Assembly: GCA_022432975.1 (NCBI GenBank)
Contig: CM039514.1
Span: forward strand, 6,865,519 to 6,929,518
DNA: 64,000 nt
From: Begonia masoniana
Taxonomy: Eukaryota; Streptophyta; Magnoliopsida; Cucurbitales; Begoniaceae
Reading direction: 5' to 3'
Position numbers and translations under genes: made by a program. The notes below the pieces were generated by a model, which was not told the DNA's origin, did not search any database, and saw only the letters and a program-made list of their open reading frames with translations. Below, piece after piece: positions 1 through 12,306 of the stretch (position 1 is its first letter; each line of letters starts with the position of its first letter).

Positions 1-1522
1 CTTGTTTGATAAAGTCCTTGCATGTGTCAAAATCTATGAATGCTAGGACTTGAATTATTGATCAACAATGTACGCGTTTATTAGTCTCGATCTGGGTACA
101 CACAAAAATATGAGATTAATTTAGATGGGGCATAGTTTTTGTTGTTTTGTAATTAAATATGATGACAAATTTGACCAAACCATACAAAAAAAACAAACAA
201 ATAAATATGACATTAAATGACTCCTATAATTTATGTCTCATAGTTGTCTCACATTTTTCACATTTTCTGTAATTTATCCAACTACAAATTTAAAAAAAAA
301 AAAATAACAATTAATTATTCTATTAATGAAAGAATAAAATTGTAAGAACATGGTTCTGTTCTAACATGATTCTATTTCTATTAATAATATTATCAAGTGT
401 TTAAGGAATGTTTTTCCAAACGAATAAAATCTTTTTAATTTTTATTTTTAATGAAGAATATAAAAAAAGGAAACTTTTTGCAGAATCAAAGAGGGAGAAG
501 ATAGAACGAAAACCGTGGAGAAGTGAGAGGAATCTGAAAAATTCCTTTCTTTTTTTTTCTTATTTTCATGTCCATGTCCATATCTATGGCGTCTTTTGCC
601 GTTTTCTTCCTTCTCTAAGCTAAGCAAATCCCCGCCATCCCATTTTCCCAGATAATACCGATTTCTATCTCAGATTTCTGAAAGTGACTGACATGGCCTT
701 AAATCGTCGGATTTTCTCTTTTTTACTTTGTTGAAAAGTCGTTTTTTGTTTGTCTTTCATATTTTACGGTCTTAAGGCGGGTTTTGTGCGATCTTCCTTT
801 TTGGGTTGTTGGTGGTTGCGATTATTTCTCTGGTTGAACGTACCCTTCTTTCTGTCTCTCTACTTTCTATCTCTGGAGGATTTTCTCTCTCCAAAATATA
901 TCCTCATGGATTTCGCTCCGAAATCTTTCGTTCTGATCTGTTTCTGTGAACTTTTGAACTAGGCAGAAGCTTAGTTTCTGTGAATTGGGTCATTTTTTTA
1001 CTGTAATTTCGACGTGGGCGGATTAAGTTTTTTTGCTCCACCATTCATGTTGCTTAATCTATTTATCAGTTTTCAGTACGGGGGCGTTAAAGGTTTTTGA
1101 TCTTTGAAGTTTGTTGTCTTCTGAAATTGGATGAGGTTTTGTCCTATTCAATTATTTTTTATCCTACATTTGCTGGATTGATCTGCTCTTTATTTGAGAT
1201 GCTTATTTATTAGCCTTCTTTGCATATTATCTTCTGAATATATATAGACTGTTATCATTTTGAGGGATAAAGGGTAAAAGGGTTGGATCAATCGGTTAAT
1301 TAGCCTTCGAGTTTAAACGGGTTCTTTCTGAATTTGGTGAAGAATTGTGGTGAAGAAGATTAAAGAGTAAATCAATGGATTTATCTACAGCTTAGGGCGG
1401 TAAAATAACAGATTTCATAGTAATCTTTTGGCTTAATTCTGACGGGCTCTTCAAGAGAAAGTAGGGTAATCGATCGTTTGGCTGTTCTGGAGTGCATATT
1501 AAACGTTATCAGGGCCCTTAGA
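1..1522 (+). promoter_or_regulatory. Upstream region and 5' leader of the PP2C gene
   Basis: No coding sequence is supported here. The first 400 bases are AT-rich. From about 480 the sequence becomes pyrimidine-rich and then G/T-rich, as in plant 5' leaders, and it runs without an obvious gene into the PP2C start codon. A 5'-UTR intron is possible but I could not place its sites with confidence. The short open frames (such as 408-623 and 750-962) have no recognisable protein features. Confidence 0.5.
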
Positions 1523-4356
1523 ATGGGGTCCTGCCTTTCGATTGAAAGCGGGAGCCCTATTCCTGGATCACCAAGTTCTCCCGCAATGGGAGCTAGGAAG
1601 AGAAAAACGTCGAAAAAACGATTAGGATCACGTAATTCTTCGTTTGACAATCAAAGGGAAGATCCTCTGCATCGAATTCCAGGGAGGATGTTCTTGAATG
1701 GATCTAGTGAAGTTGCTTCTTTGTTCACTCAACAGGGTAGGAAAGGGACCAACCAAGATGCCATGATTGTTTGGGAGGTTAGCTCTCTCCTGTCTTTCTT
1801 GATATATCATTCGGTTGCGCATAACGATATTTGTCGTGGTTAGGGGGGATAGATGATGGAATGCATTTGCTCTTGTTAACTATGCTTATGAAAATTAACT
1901 TCTTACGAGAAATTCTCTGAGAAATCAATTTTAGTAGAAAATAAAAGAATATACAAGAAAAGTATATGTAATTTTCCAAACATAAGATTGAAAACATGAT
2001 GAGAAACACCGCTCGGCTTTAGCTATGTCTTGCTGATTAGAAATAATCATGGCATAAAGATATTGCCTAAAATACGTAGAATTATAAGCCACTTTTCCAA
2101 TTTGGAAGCTGATATTTTCCAACTCATCACTTTTGTTCTCTAGCTTAGTATGGTGGATTGCCTTTTTCATGCAGCTGCATTTTGATTTCTTTCGTCTCGT
2201 TTTTCCTCGTTTTATCATCTTCTGCCATGGAATTTAGTCGAAGAACCAGTTGTCTTGTATTTATTGTATTAAATCTCCTCAATTTGAAGTTTTACGAGAA
2301 AAAAGCCGCACGAGTCATCAGTTGTGTGGTGTCATTTTATAGGCAAGAAATGAATATGAATGTTACAAGTCATGACGTCTTGCATTTCCTATTGTTGGAT
2401 ATATTTAGGTCATTGATTTCATTTCAAATTCAATCAACTAATAATAAAAGATCAAATTGACTTAGTAGGAAATTGGATAGAAATAACTTTGATTTAGTCA
2501 TGAATAAATTTGGAGAGAAACACATGAAGGAGATTGATTCTTCTTACTTCATATGTCATAATTCATATTCCGATACTTCCTAAATTTCTTATCTCAGGAC
2601 ATCGTTAAAGTGCATATATTTGTGTAGTCGATACTAACTCTATCATATAATATTATATAGAATTTCGGTTCAAGAAGTGACACGATCTTCTGTGGGGTGT
2701 TTGATGGGCACGGACCGTATGGCCATATGGTTGCAAGGAAAGTGAGGGACTCTCTTCCCCTGAAAGTGAAAGCCCAGTGGGAATTCAATTCAGTGTCTGA
2801 AGAAGTTGTCCCAGAACTCAGTCCTAATGCTAATGGAGGAACAATCCTGGATGACGACGAAGGAGTAGCTGGAGCCGCCATTGACGGCGCCCTATTGGAG
2901 AAGCCTGCCGAAAGTTTTCGTACATTGAAGGAATCGTTTTTAAAGGCTTCTAAACTTATGGACAGAGAATTGAGGATGCACCCGAATATTGATTGTTTCT
3001 GTAGCGGGACTACGGCCGTGACTTTGGTCAAGCAGGTTTCTGTCTGATGATTTTGAGAAAGATGTGAATTTGTTGTTTCAGATTTTTTCTTCATTTTTTG
3101 GTGGTTTTGGCTGTTTTTTTTTTTCAGGGGGGAAATCTTGTTATTGGAAATGTTGGAGATTCCAGAGCTGTAATGGCTACCAGAGATGAAGATGACTCCC
3201 TTGTTGCAGTTCAGTTGACTGTTGATCTGAAACCAAATCTTCCTGGTTAGTCTCTCTTTCTCTCTCTAGATTTAGTTGATAGTTCTTTTTAGCTAGGGAG
3301 AGAAGTAAAAGGAGTATTTTGCCCACATTTCGAATGTTTTTTTTAGCATTGTTACTACTTTGACAATGCAATTCTCATCATGATCAGAGAGTTGTTTTTT
3401 CTTTTTCTGTTGAATCTCTAGTTGGAATCAGAATAGCTGCGAGATCCGGGTCATAATTCATATCGATTAAACAAATCATTGGAAAGAAATAAACATTAAT
3501 CATTGCAGAGAAGTTTTGCTATTTTGGTTGTTTGCATAGATTTCTTTTTTGTTGTTGTTTGCAGGCGAAGAAGAGAGAATCCGCAGCTGTAAAGGTCGGG
3601 TCTTTGCTCTTCAAGACGAACCAGAGGTTGCTCGAGTATGGCTTCCGAACAGCGACTCCCCAGGCCTGGCTATGGCGAGAGCTTTTGGAGATTTTTGTCT
3701 CAAGGATTTCGGTCTAATATCTGTTCCCGAAATAACTTGTCATCGACTAACCGACAAGGATGAATTCGTCGTCATGGCTACCGATGGGGTATGAGATGAA
3801 TTGTTTTCAGGCAATATATAATCAACTCGATTAATGTCAACTCAACAATGTAACCTCGTCTCGATTAATAAAACTTGGATCGGTTTGGTTGTGACAGATA
3901 TGGGACGTGTTATCGAACTCAGAAGTAGTAGAGATTGTAGCATCAGCCCCATCACGATCGACTGCAGCTCGAGCTCTCGTAGAGACAGCAGTTCGAGCTT
4001 GGCGGTGTAAATATCCCACTTCCAAAGTCGATGATTGTGCTGTAGTTTGCCTCTTCCTCGATTCGAACTTGAACGTCCTATCATCGGCCTCTAATGACAA
4101 ATCCAAAGACCATCTCTATTCCGAAGTCCGAGTTTGCAATGGCGGAGCTTCCATTAGCGGGGACCTCTCTCGACACAGTGATCTGAACCGGTCAGGAACG
4201 ATACGGACTGTCAAAGACATTTTAGTCGAAGAAGAAGATGAAGACAATTTGGCAGAAACAGGCACTGAGTGGTCGGCTCTAGAAGGAGTGTCGAGAGTAA
4301 ACACGTTATTAACTCTGCCGAGATTTGTTCCAACTAAGAAGGACAAGGCTCGGTGA
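1523..4356 (+). CDS. Clade E protein phosphatase 2C, intact five-exon gene
   Basis: PPM-family Ser/Thr phosphatase of 476 residues. Exons by reading frame and GT-AG sites: 1523-1777, 2661-3035, 3128-3245, 3565-3788, 3898-4356. The metal-binding motifs are present: GTNQDA around Asp79, DGHG at 100-103, GDSRA at 220-224, ATDG at 321-324 and DDC at 369-371. The start is the ATG opening MGSCLS, which fits N-myristoylation at Gly2 and palmitoylation at Cys4, so plasma-membrane attachment is likely (inference). Clade E PP2Cs act in stress and growth signalling, often by dephosphorylating kinases. An acidic stretch near residue 430 is typical of this subgroup. A broken duplicate lies at 22752-24763. 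Family assignment is strong; the exact orthologue is not determined. Confidence 0.93.
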
Positions 4357-5194
4357 CGACGTAAGCGAAGGAGGGTGTGCCTTATGCTTGCTTGAGACCG
4401 GAGATCGAGCCGAGTGCCGAGATGGTTCGAAATTATGTGTTTATTAAAAGTACTTTGTTGTGTGATATTAATTACATTTTTCCATAACTGTAATGGTTGA
4501 AGCTTCTATAATTTATCTCACGTTTTAGATTTTTTAATTTTTCAAAATAAAATTCCTTTTTTGATGAATATTCTACGTCGTTATTGACCTCAAAAGACGG
4601 CGCGTAAAATGAGAAACCAAACTATGAAATTCGATTCGATGTTGGTTTTCTTAGCAAAATAACTAAAATCGCGTAAGCATATATAGGTTTTGCTCGGGTT
4701 TAGACTGAATTTGAGTTATATTTATGAACCGATTCAATAACCGAGAATCGAATTGTGACTACTTGTTTCTTCATATGCCAAACTAAGAACAGAGAGTAAA
4801 TACATCAAAACCGAATTGAAATCACTAATTCAATTCAGCTCCATCGGCTTTGTCCTACTTTGCCGGCTCCATCTGATTACGTTGATTTGATCACAAAAAA
4901 CATCGTCTAAAAAAGAAGTGTTATTGCAAAAAGAAATTAAGCTTTTAAAATATAATTTGAAAATTATAAAAGCTTTATTTTTAACTTTAATTCTGGTTTT
5001 AGTTATTTAAGTAAATAAAAGCTTTCAAATTTATTTTAAATAATTTTCATTCCACAAAATCGGGGTTTTGAATTTTGATTTCCTCTCCAATCCTTTCCTA
5101 ATTCCTCTGAAACTGCACTCCCCTTGCCTATATATACAGCCTACACTCTGTCTTCCCCGATCATTCTTTTCTTGTTTCCATTACTTCCAAAACA
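4357..5194 (+). promoter_or_regulatory. PP2C 3' region and DEAH helicase promoter
   Basis: AT-rich spacer between two genes in the same direction. The PP2C 3' UTR probably ends within the first 200 bases, where AATAAA-like stretches occur (for example AAAATAAAAT near 4545). The helicase core promoter lies at the right end. No gene is seen. Copy 2 of this spacer (24764-25566) differs by several small deletions. Confidence 0.6.
5129..5136 (+). promoter_or_regulatory. TATA box of the DEAH helicase gene
   Basis: TATATATA about 60 bases before the ATG at 5195. It is kept in the duplicated gene at 25500-25507. The spacing implies a short leader, about 30 bases. Confidence 0.6.
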
Positions 5195-8100
5195 ATGCCT
5201 GCACTTTTTGCTTCTTCTACTTCCAAAGACGATGGGTTGGAGAAGCTTGAGTACCTATCGCTCGTCTCCAAGGTTTGCTCTGACCTCGAGACCCATCTTG
5301 GGTTTGGCGATAAAATTATGGCGGAGTATGTAATCGAGATGGGTCGCAGTTCTGATTCTGTTCGAGTATTCGATGCCAAATTGAAGGAGAATGGCGCTGA
5401 GATGCCCCATTATTTTGTATGTTCGCTCTTCACTATTATTCACGCTATTCTTCCTCTCCATCAGGGTAAGCAGGGTAAGGGGCCGAAGAAGGAGGGAGAA
5501 TCTGATGGCAATACTCACAAGTATAGAGGGTTAGCCATATCCGATGATAAACAAAGAGTGAGAGAACTGGAAACCGAGATTGAGTCGGAAACTCGTCAGA
5601 GACACAGCGACAGAGACGAAGGAGAGAATAGGTACAGAGACAGAGGCAGAGACCGAGACCGGCACGGGGACCGGGAAAGAGGCAGAGATAGAGATAGGAG
5701 AAGGCATAGATATGATGGAGATGAAAAACTTAGAAGTGGAGGTCGCGAAGATGATGAGAGTGATGATAGAGGTGATTATAAAAGTAGGGGAAGGGACCAG
5801 GATTGGGGTCGGAGAGATGAAGCGAATGGAGGACGCAGGGAGGACAATGAAGGAGATGGTCACAGAGGTCATAAAGAGAGGAATAGACAAAACAGCCAGT
5901 ACCGGACTGTAGATACTGAACCTGAATTGTACAAGGTTTACAAAGGTAGAATTTCTAGCGTTATGGACACAGGTTGCTTCGTCCAACTGACTGATTTGAG
6001 AGGAAAGGAGGGTCTGGTTCATGTCTCACAGATTGCAACCCGAAGGATTGCTAACGCAAAGGATGTTGTCAAGCGGGATCAAGAGGTTTATGTTAAGGTT
6101 ATCTCAGTTTCAGGGCAGAAGTTGAGTCTCTCTATGCGTGATGTGGACCAAAATTCCGGCAGGGACTTGCTTCCATTGAAGAAAAGAGACGAAGACGATG
6201 GTTCTAGAGCTAATCCTTTGAAGTCAAAGGAGGACGGTCCAGTTGTAAGGACAGGTTTGTCTGGGATTAAAATTGTGGAAGAGGATAACATTGTGCCGTC
6301 ACGGCGACCATTGAAGAGAATGAGTTCGATAGAAAGATGGGAAGCAAAGCAGATGATTGCTGCTGGGATTTTGAGGGTTAGTGAGTATCCTACTTTCGAC
6401 GAGGAGGGAGATGGTTTGTTGTATCAAGAAGAGGGTGCTGAAGAAGAACTGGAGATAGAGTTGAATGAGGATGAACCAGAATTTTTGCAGGGCCAGACCA
6501 GATGTTGTGTTGACATGTCGCCGGTTAAAATTTTGAAGAATCCTGAAGGTTCATTGGGTCGGGCTGCGGCCCTTCAGTCTGCACTCATTAAGGAACGCAG
6601 AGAAGTTAGACAACAGCAACAACGAACTATGCTCGATTCAATTCCCAAGGATCTTAATCGACCTTGGGAAGATCCAATGCCAGAAACTGGTGAAAGACGT
6701 CTTGCGCAAGAGCTCAGAGGGGTTGGTTTATCTGCTTATGACACGCCACAGTGGAAGAAGGATGCTGATGGCAAAGATATTAGCTTCGGGCAGAGATCAA
6801 AGCTCTCTATTCAAGAACAAAGACAGAGCTTGCCAATTTACAAGTTGAAGAAAGAATTAATACAAGCCGTGAATGAGAATCAAGTTCTAGTTGTCATTGG
6901 TGAGACCGGTTCAGGTAAGACAACCCAGGTGACACAATATCTGGCCGAAGCAGGCTACACCAGCAGTGGAAAAATAGGATGTACCCAGCCTCGTCGGGTG
7001 GCTGCAATGTCTGTGGCCAAAAGGGTTGCTCAAGAGTTTGGCTGTCGTTTAGGTGAAGAGGTGGGATATTCAATCCGTTTTGAGGATCATACTGGACCAG
7101 AAACTGTGATCAAGTATATGACTGATGGTATGCTTCTTAGAGAGATTTTGATAGACGAGAATTTGTCTAAGTATTCTGTGATCATGCTCGATGAAGCTCA
7201 TGAGAGAACCGTTCACACGGATGTTCTTTTTGGATTGTTGAAGAAACTCATCAAACGAAGATTGGATCTGCGATTGATCGTCACATCTGCAACTTTAGAT
7301 GCAGAAAAATTTTCTGGATACTTTTTTGACTGTAATATATTCACCATACCAGGAAGAACTTTTCCAGTAGAGATATTTTACACTAAACAGTCAGAAAGTG
7401 ATTATCTAGATGCATCTTTAATTACTGTCCTGCAGATTCATCTGACCGAACCTGAAGGTGATATCCTTCTTTTCTTGACGGGTCAAGAAGAGATTGATTT
7501 TGCTTGCCAATCACTTTATGAGAGGATGAAAGGATTGGGGAAAAATGTTCCAGAATTGATTATTCTACCCGTCTACAGTGCACTTCCAAGTGAAATGCAA
7601 TCACGAATTTTTGATCCTGCTCCTCCCGGTAAGAGGAAAGTAGTTGTTGCTACCAATATTGCCGAAGCTTCTTTGACGATTGATGGCATATTTTATGTGA
7701 TTGATCCTGGTTTTGCAAAACAAAATGTGTATAACCCAAAGCAAGGACTTGATTCACTTATTATAACTCCTATTTCACAAGCATCGGCAAAGCAGCGAGC
7801 TGGGCGAGCTGGGCGTACAGGTCCTGGAAAATGCTACCGCCTTTACACCGAGAGTGCCTACAGAAATGAGATGTCACCTACATCAATTCCAGAAATTCAA
7901 AGAATAAATTTAGGCTTAATTACACTATCTTTGAAAGCGATGGGGATAAACGATCTACTATCCTTTGATTTTATGGATCCACCTTCGCCACAAGCTCTCA
8001 TTTCTGCCATGGAACAGCTGTACAACTTAGGAGCATTAGATGAGGAAGGACTCTTGACCAAGTTGGGTAGAAAAATGTCAGAGTTTCCTTTGGAGCCACC

Positions 8101-8794
8101 ACTATCTAAGATGTTGTTGGCTAGTGTGGATCTTGGATGCACTGATGAAATATTGACCATTACTGCTATGATTCAGGCAGGAAACATCTTCTATAGGCCG
8201 AGGGAAAAACAAACCCAAGCAGATCAAAAAAGGGCCAAATTTTTCCAACCAGAGGGCGACCATCTGACTCTACTTGCAGTTTATGAGGCATGGAAAGCTA
8301 AGAACTTCTCTGAGCCTTGGTGTTATGAGAACTTTGTTCAGTCTCGATCCTTGAGGAGAGCACAGGATGTTAGGAAACAACTGCTCGCCATTATGGACAA
8401 GTATAAATTGGATGTCGCAAGTGCCGGAGAGAATTTCACTAAGATTCGAAAGGCAATTACTGCTGGATTTTTCTTCCATGCTTCTAGAAAAGACCCGCAA
8501 GAGGGATACAGGACCCTAGTTGAGAACCAGTCTGTGTACATTCATCCAAGCAGTGCTCTATTCCAAAGACAGCCAGATTGGGTTATTTACAATGAATTGC
8601 TTATGACAAGCAAAGAATACATGCGAGAGGTCATAGTCATAGACCCGAAATGGCTCGTAGAACTAGCTCCAAGGTGCTTCAAGGTTGCCGACCCAACAAA
8701 AATGAGCAAGCGAAAACGACAAGAGCGAATTGAACCGTTATATGATAGATACCACGAGCCTAACTCATGGCGATTGAGTAAACGACGAGCATGA
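5195..8794 (+). CDS. DEAH-box pre-mRNA-splicing helicase, DEAH5/Prp22/DHX8 type (copy 1)
   Basis: Intronless gene for 1199 residues. Its family member Prp22/DHX8 is an RNA helicase of the spliceosome that releases spliced mRNA after the second step, in the nucleus. In order: a helical N-terminus (1-110); an RD/RS-like tract of Arg-Asp and Arg-Glu repeats (about 125-235); an S1 RNA-binding domain (about 244-318); a linker with the conserved [12 protein letters not shown]; then the helicase core with Walker A GETGSGKT at 569-576, DEAH at 666-669, SAT at 698-700 and QRAGRAGR at 867-874; then winged-helix, ratchet and OB-fold regions to the end. Length fits the family (about 1170-1220). Many opposite-strand open frames here are shadows. 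A second intact copy is at 25567-29166. EMC2 is convergent, 300 bases downstream. Confidence 0.97.
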   Translation: MPALFASSTSKDDGLEKLEYLSLVSKVCSDLETHLGFGDKIMAEYVIEMGRSSDSVRVFDAKLKENGAEMPHYFVCSLFTIIHAILPLHQGKQGKGPKKEGESDGNTHKYRGLAISDDKQRVRELETEIESETRQRHSDRDEGENRYRDRGRDRDRHGDRERGRDRDRRRHRYDGDEKLRSGGREDDESDDRGDYKSRGRDQDWGRRDEANGGRREDNEGDGHRGHKERNRQNSQYRTVDTEPELYKVYKGRISSVMDTGCFVQLTDLRGKEGLVHVSQIATRRIANAKDVVKRDQEVYVKVISVSGQKLSLSMRDVDQNSGRDLLPLKKRDEDDGSRANPLKSKEDGPVVRTGLSGIKIVEEDNIVPSRRPLKRMSSIERWEAKQMIAAGILRVSEYPTFDEEGDGLLYQEEGAEEELEIELNEDEPEFLQGQTRCCVDMSPVKILKNPEGSLGRAAALQSALIKERREVRQQQQRTMLDSIPKDLNRPWEDPMPETGERRLAQELRGVGLSAYDTPQWKKDADGKDISFGQRSKLSIQEQRQSLPIYKLKKELIQAVNENQVLVVIGETGSGKTTQVTQYLAEAGYTSSGKIGCTQPRRVAAMSVAKRVAQEFGCRLGEEVGYSIRFEDHTGPETVIKYMTDGMLLREILIDENLSKYSVIMLDEAHERTVHTDVLFGLLKKLIKRRLDLRLIVTSATLDAEKFSGYFFDCNIFTIPGRTFPVEIFYTKQSESDYLDASLITVLQIHLTEPEGDILLFLTGQEEIDFACQSLYERMKGLGKNVPELIILPVYSALPSEMQSRIFDPAPPGKRKVVVATNIAEASLTIDGIFYVIDPGFAKQNVYNPKQGLDSLIITPISQASAKQRAGRAGRTGPGKCYRLYTESAYRNEMSPTSIPEIQRINLGLITLSLKAMGINDLLSFDFMDPPSPQALISAMEQLYNLGALDEEGLLTKLGRKMSEFPLEPPLSKMLLASVDLGCTDEILTITAMIQAGNIFYRPREKQTQADQKRAKFFQPEGDHLTLLAVYEAWKAKNFSEPWCYENFVQSRSLRRAQDVRKQLLAIMDKYKLDVASAGENFTKIRKAITAGFFFHASRKDPQEGYRTLVENQSVYIHPSSALFQRQPDWVIYNELLMTSKEYMREVIVIDPKWLVELAPRCFKVADPTKMSKRKRQERIEPLYDRYHEPNSWRLSKRRA

Positions 8795-9097
8795 TACATA
8801 CATTTTGCTTTCTTTCATTTATGTTTAAGATTTGTACATAGTAATTGGTTAGTATTTTTCTTTCATTTGAATGATTTAATTTGAATAATTTTCTTATTTT
8901 AGTCTCTAAACTTGTATATAAGTATCAAATACAAAATCATCATTGTCATCTAACTAACTTAACTGTTTAAGTTCCATCCAAAAATTTCAAGGGGAAAACC
9001 GATAAATCAAATACAAAATACTCATAAAATAATAAGACTTTATTAGGAAAAAAGAAAAAGAAAAAGAGAGTTGGAAAAAGAGAGAATCCTCGATTGA
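8795..9097. other. Convergent 3' spacer between DEAH helicase and EMC2
   Basis: AT-rich 3' flanks shared by two converging genes. Nothing coding is seen. The equivalent spacer in copy 2 (29167-29482) is almost the same up to the solo LTR insertion. Confidence 0.6.
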
Positions 9098-12000
9098 TTA
9101 TGATGTGAGTTTCAAGTTCTTCAATGCTGAAGTAAGTAGAGGGAGCTTTTGAGGAGCTCTTTGCTTGTAATCCTTCTGTAATGCAATGGCTGCGAGTGTC
9201 GGTAGCTCTTGACTCTCTTTATCTTCTTTGTTTTTCCCTTTCGATAGCTGTCCAATGGCAAAAGTACACTGCATAAAAAATACAGCTTTCATTTGATTAA
9301 CAACGAGAAAAAGTGCAGAGAGAGAGAGAGAGAGCTCATCAAGGTAACACCAAAAAGTGCTCTGGTATTTTTTCCACCAGTAAGATCTATTGTGGAAGCA
9401 TAGTATTTCTTTGCAGTCCCAAGATTTTCGAGACCACCAAGCGTGTATAAAACCTGTACTCATAAGGAAACAAGCAAGAGTCAACGGCTAATCAAACATA
9501 TTTTAACTAGTATATTGCTATTACGAGAAGGTTTCCGACATTCGAACTATGAGGAGATGAAGTAGTTGGACATTTTCTAAATAAAAATATTGCGACTGAA
9601 TACGGAGCTGTGTAAAAAAGAAATGAAGAAGCTACTTACATCAGCATAGGCCCAGTGATGTAGAGGAATGGTGGGTTGAGATAGTGTAAGCTCCTCATAG
9701 TAGAACAAGGCTTGCTTGTACCTTCATTCGTATTAAGATAAACCGAGCATAGACTTATGAGAAAATAAGATTATATATATATTTTTCAAACTTTTAAAGT
9801 GAAAGAAAAGTAAAGACCGACTCACATTTGGAGTGAGACATACAATTCAACCAGTTCTCTCTAAGCATCATGATCGGCCATGAATCTAATAACGAGATAA
9901 AAAAATCAGTCTTTTCACAAGATCCGATTAGGTAGATTGCGTATAATTTTCATAAACAAATTCTGTCTCACATTTCAAGATACTTGTTGAGGCGTTCAAT
10001 GACCACAATACTATTGTCATGTGCCTTCGCCATAGCAACTCACCGCCTATGCACTATCTATTTACAAAATAACAAATATTTGTCATGCTTATTAAATAAC
10101 ACATTTCTAAGCAGTTCAAACAGAAAAGAACAAACTTGGTCAAATGGATTATCTTCCAAAAGACTTGAATAAGTTTTTTCTGCCTCAGCCCACAAACCCT
10201 TCGCTTCAAGCAACATAACCTCCAGTCGTCCTATATTTTTTTCCATAAGAGAGAAAGACAAATTACTGAGTTATAATCAATTCCAACAACTTCAAATATG
10301 GAAAATGTAGGATCGATCACGCATGAATCATGCGATTATATAATTTCTTGTCACACTTAATATCGTTAGAAATCATAAAGGAAAAAATATTGTTATCTCA
10401 TTCTGACTAGAAAGCAAGAGAAAAATGAGTATATTCTGAAATGTTTCGATTTATAGCCTATCTACTAATCATAACCCTAGTATGTTGCCAAGAAACTATA
10501 TAACCATGGGATTTTACCTTAAATATTACACCCCTTTGTTCCATCCCTAGAAACAAAAAGTGACAAGTATGCCCAGTTTTCAAAAGATCCTTACTTTTTG
10601 CGCTTAGCATCAAGGAAGCGTATTTTGTTAGCGTCTTTTGTTCAATTTAAAAGTTGAAATATTGTTATAGCAACAACCCACTCCAAAAAACATATGTTTA
10701 CAGCTCGGAATCATAGGCCATTCAACATTTCTACACATTGTTTAGAAAGCGGCTATTTGGGGAAGTGAGAAAAAAAATGAAGCAATTAATCTTTATAACA
10801 AAACTAAGTCTTAACGAAATGAGTTATTAAGTGATGAATGACTGGTTAGTCATTATTTACCATAAGTTTATAAGTAAACTGATAATATCATGCATGGGAA
10901 CGCTTATAGAGAGCGTATAATGAACGTAGTTCATCTTAACTTACCAACTCTTTTACTTTCTGGAAACTTCTTACTTAAGACCTTTATGCAATCCTACAAG
11001 ATAGAATATTGAAACCCTAAGCTTCAAGACAAAATAATCAATAATGGTTTAGTTCCCGATTTTAAACCTTTGAGGTTGAAAAGAGACAAGAACAATAGTT
11101 CAAGTGACATTAAAAAAGAACGAGAGAGAATTAAGCATAAACACAAGGCTAAGGAAAAGGCAAATAAATTGGAGGTATGTAGTTAAAAAATTCAAGAAAG
11201 TCATTAGAAGGAAGAAATAAGCCAAGGAAATTTTCAAATTACATAAAAATTTTGCATCAAAAACTTGTCTTTCTTAAAGTAACCAGATATTTTACTTTAA
11301 TGGTTTAACGACTGATGCTATCATAAAATAATAAGCTTCGTAAATCAACAAGAGAAATACAGAGTGTTATTCACAAATAGCTAAAATGAGCCTCTCCTTG
11401 TTCATATGATAAGTAATCAACGCTTGCTCAATAAGCATTTTCTCATTACATATATGAAGTCCGTCCTAAGGTAGTCAAGTACAAAAGATTAACAACACAA
11501 AAACAAAGAAAACTGAAGAAATTTTACCTTTGCGACTTCTAAGGCTTGGCAATCCATTGCAGCAATTGCTACTTGCTCATATAGGGTCCATTCTACAAGA
11601 ATTAAAACATAAATTAAGCCAAAACTGTACCATGAAAAAGACTATTGCCTAAAGGATAAAGAACAATTTTTACGAGTGTGAGTGCCTCGGGCTAGTTTTT
11701 GGTCATCTCGTCTAATCCCATAAAGGCTTAAGCCCATTGGAAACTTAGATAGGTTTCTCTCAGCTAAAGATAACTTAGTTTTTTTCTCATACACCATTTA
11801 TATTCCCCATTGCAGATCAATCTTCCAGCTCAAGTGTTGTTTTACAACCCAATCAAGTTTTACCAAGAATCAGTAGTACATAAAGCTTCACCATTCAATC
11901 AAAGTCCCAAACTTGGAACCATAATTACGAAACTATGTACTAGTGAATCAATTTCGCAAATCAAACTTTCCCACTAAAGCAGTTCTAACATCGATAGTCG

Positions 12001-12306
12001 ACCCAATTGAGTCGAAACGTACTTGAAGACATCCATTCACAGAATTAAAAATTTGAAAAAAAATTCTTGAATCTCGGAATCACTTGACGAAATACGAAAA
12101 AGGGGGGATTGAAACTCACCATCGTAACCCAAAGTTGATCGCTTTTGGGGATCATTCAAGATTAACAAGCCGTACTTCAAAACCCTGTCTGGACGTCGAA
12201 CATTGAGCTTCCTAACCAGACAAAGGTACTCCCAATCCCCTCTTCCTCCATTATCGACCTGGTTTTCGAGACTGTTCAGCCGGGTCTCCTCTGCTTTGCT
12301 CACCAT
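9098..12306 (-). pseudogene. EMC2 (ER membrane protein complex subunit 2, TPR protein), disrupted copy 1
   Basis: The product would be the cytosolic TPR subunit of the ER membrane complex, which inserts membrane proteins. All nine exons can be placed (minus strand): 12120-12306, 11528-11592, 10945-10993, 10136-10230, 9972-10057, 9826-9885, 9640-9721, 9340-9453, 9098-9268. They add up to 303 codons with continuous phase. Recognisable segments include NQVDNGG, WEYLCLVRKL, EDNPFDQ, MADHDA and NKEDKES. Three lesions are visible: an in-frame TGA at complement 10040-10042 (copy 2 reads CGA), a TAG at complement 9861-9863 (copy 2 reads TGG), and the donor after exon 8 is AT instead of GT (9338-9339; copy 2 has GT). 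Exon 1 starts at the ATG opening MVSKAEE. Likely a pseudogene, unless the lesions are assembly errors. Confidence 0.85.

Larger units (their letters stand above)
1619..10397 (+). repeat. Segmental duplication, copy 1 (PP2C - DEAH helicase - EMC2)
   Basis: This 8.8-kb block matches 22752-31467 in the same orientation over exons, introns and spacers. Homology starts inside PP2C exon 1 (at the bases CGATTAGG) and ends in an EMC2 intron, just after a shared TATTGTTATC. Coding identity by eye is about 98 percent at the protein level in the helicase. Copy 1 keeps an intact PP2C and helicase but a dead EMC2. Confidence 0.95.

Noticed and set aside
5531..6022. Opposite-strand frame of 163 codons in the helicase gene, repeated at 25903-26394
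   Set aside because: Shadow of the Arg/Asp-rich coding tract; low-complexity and antisense.
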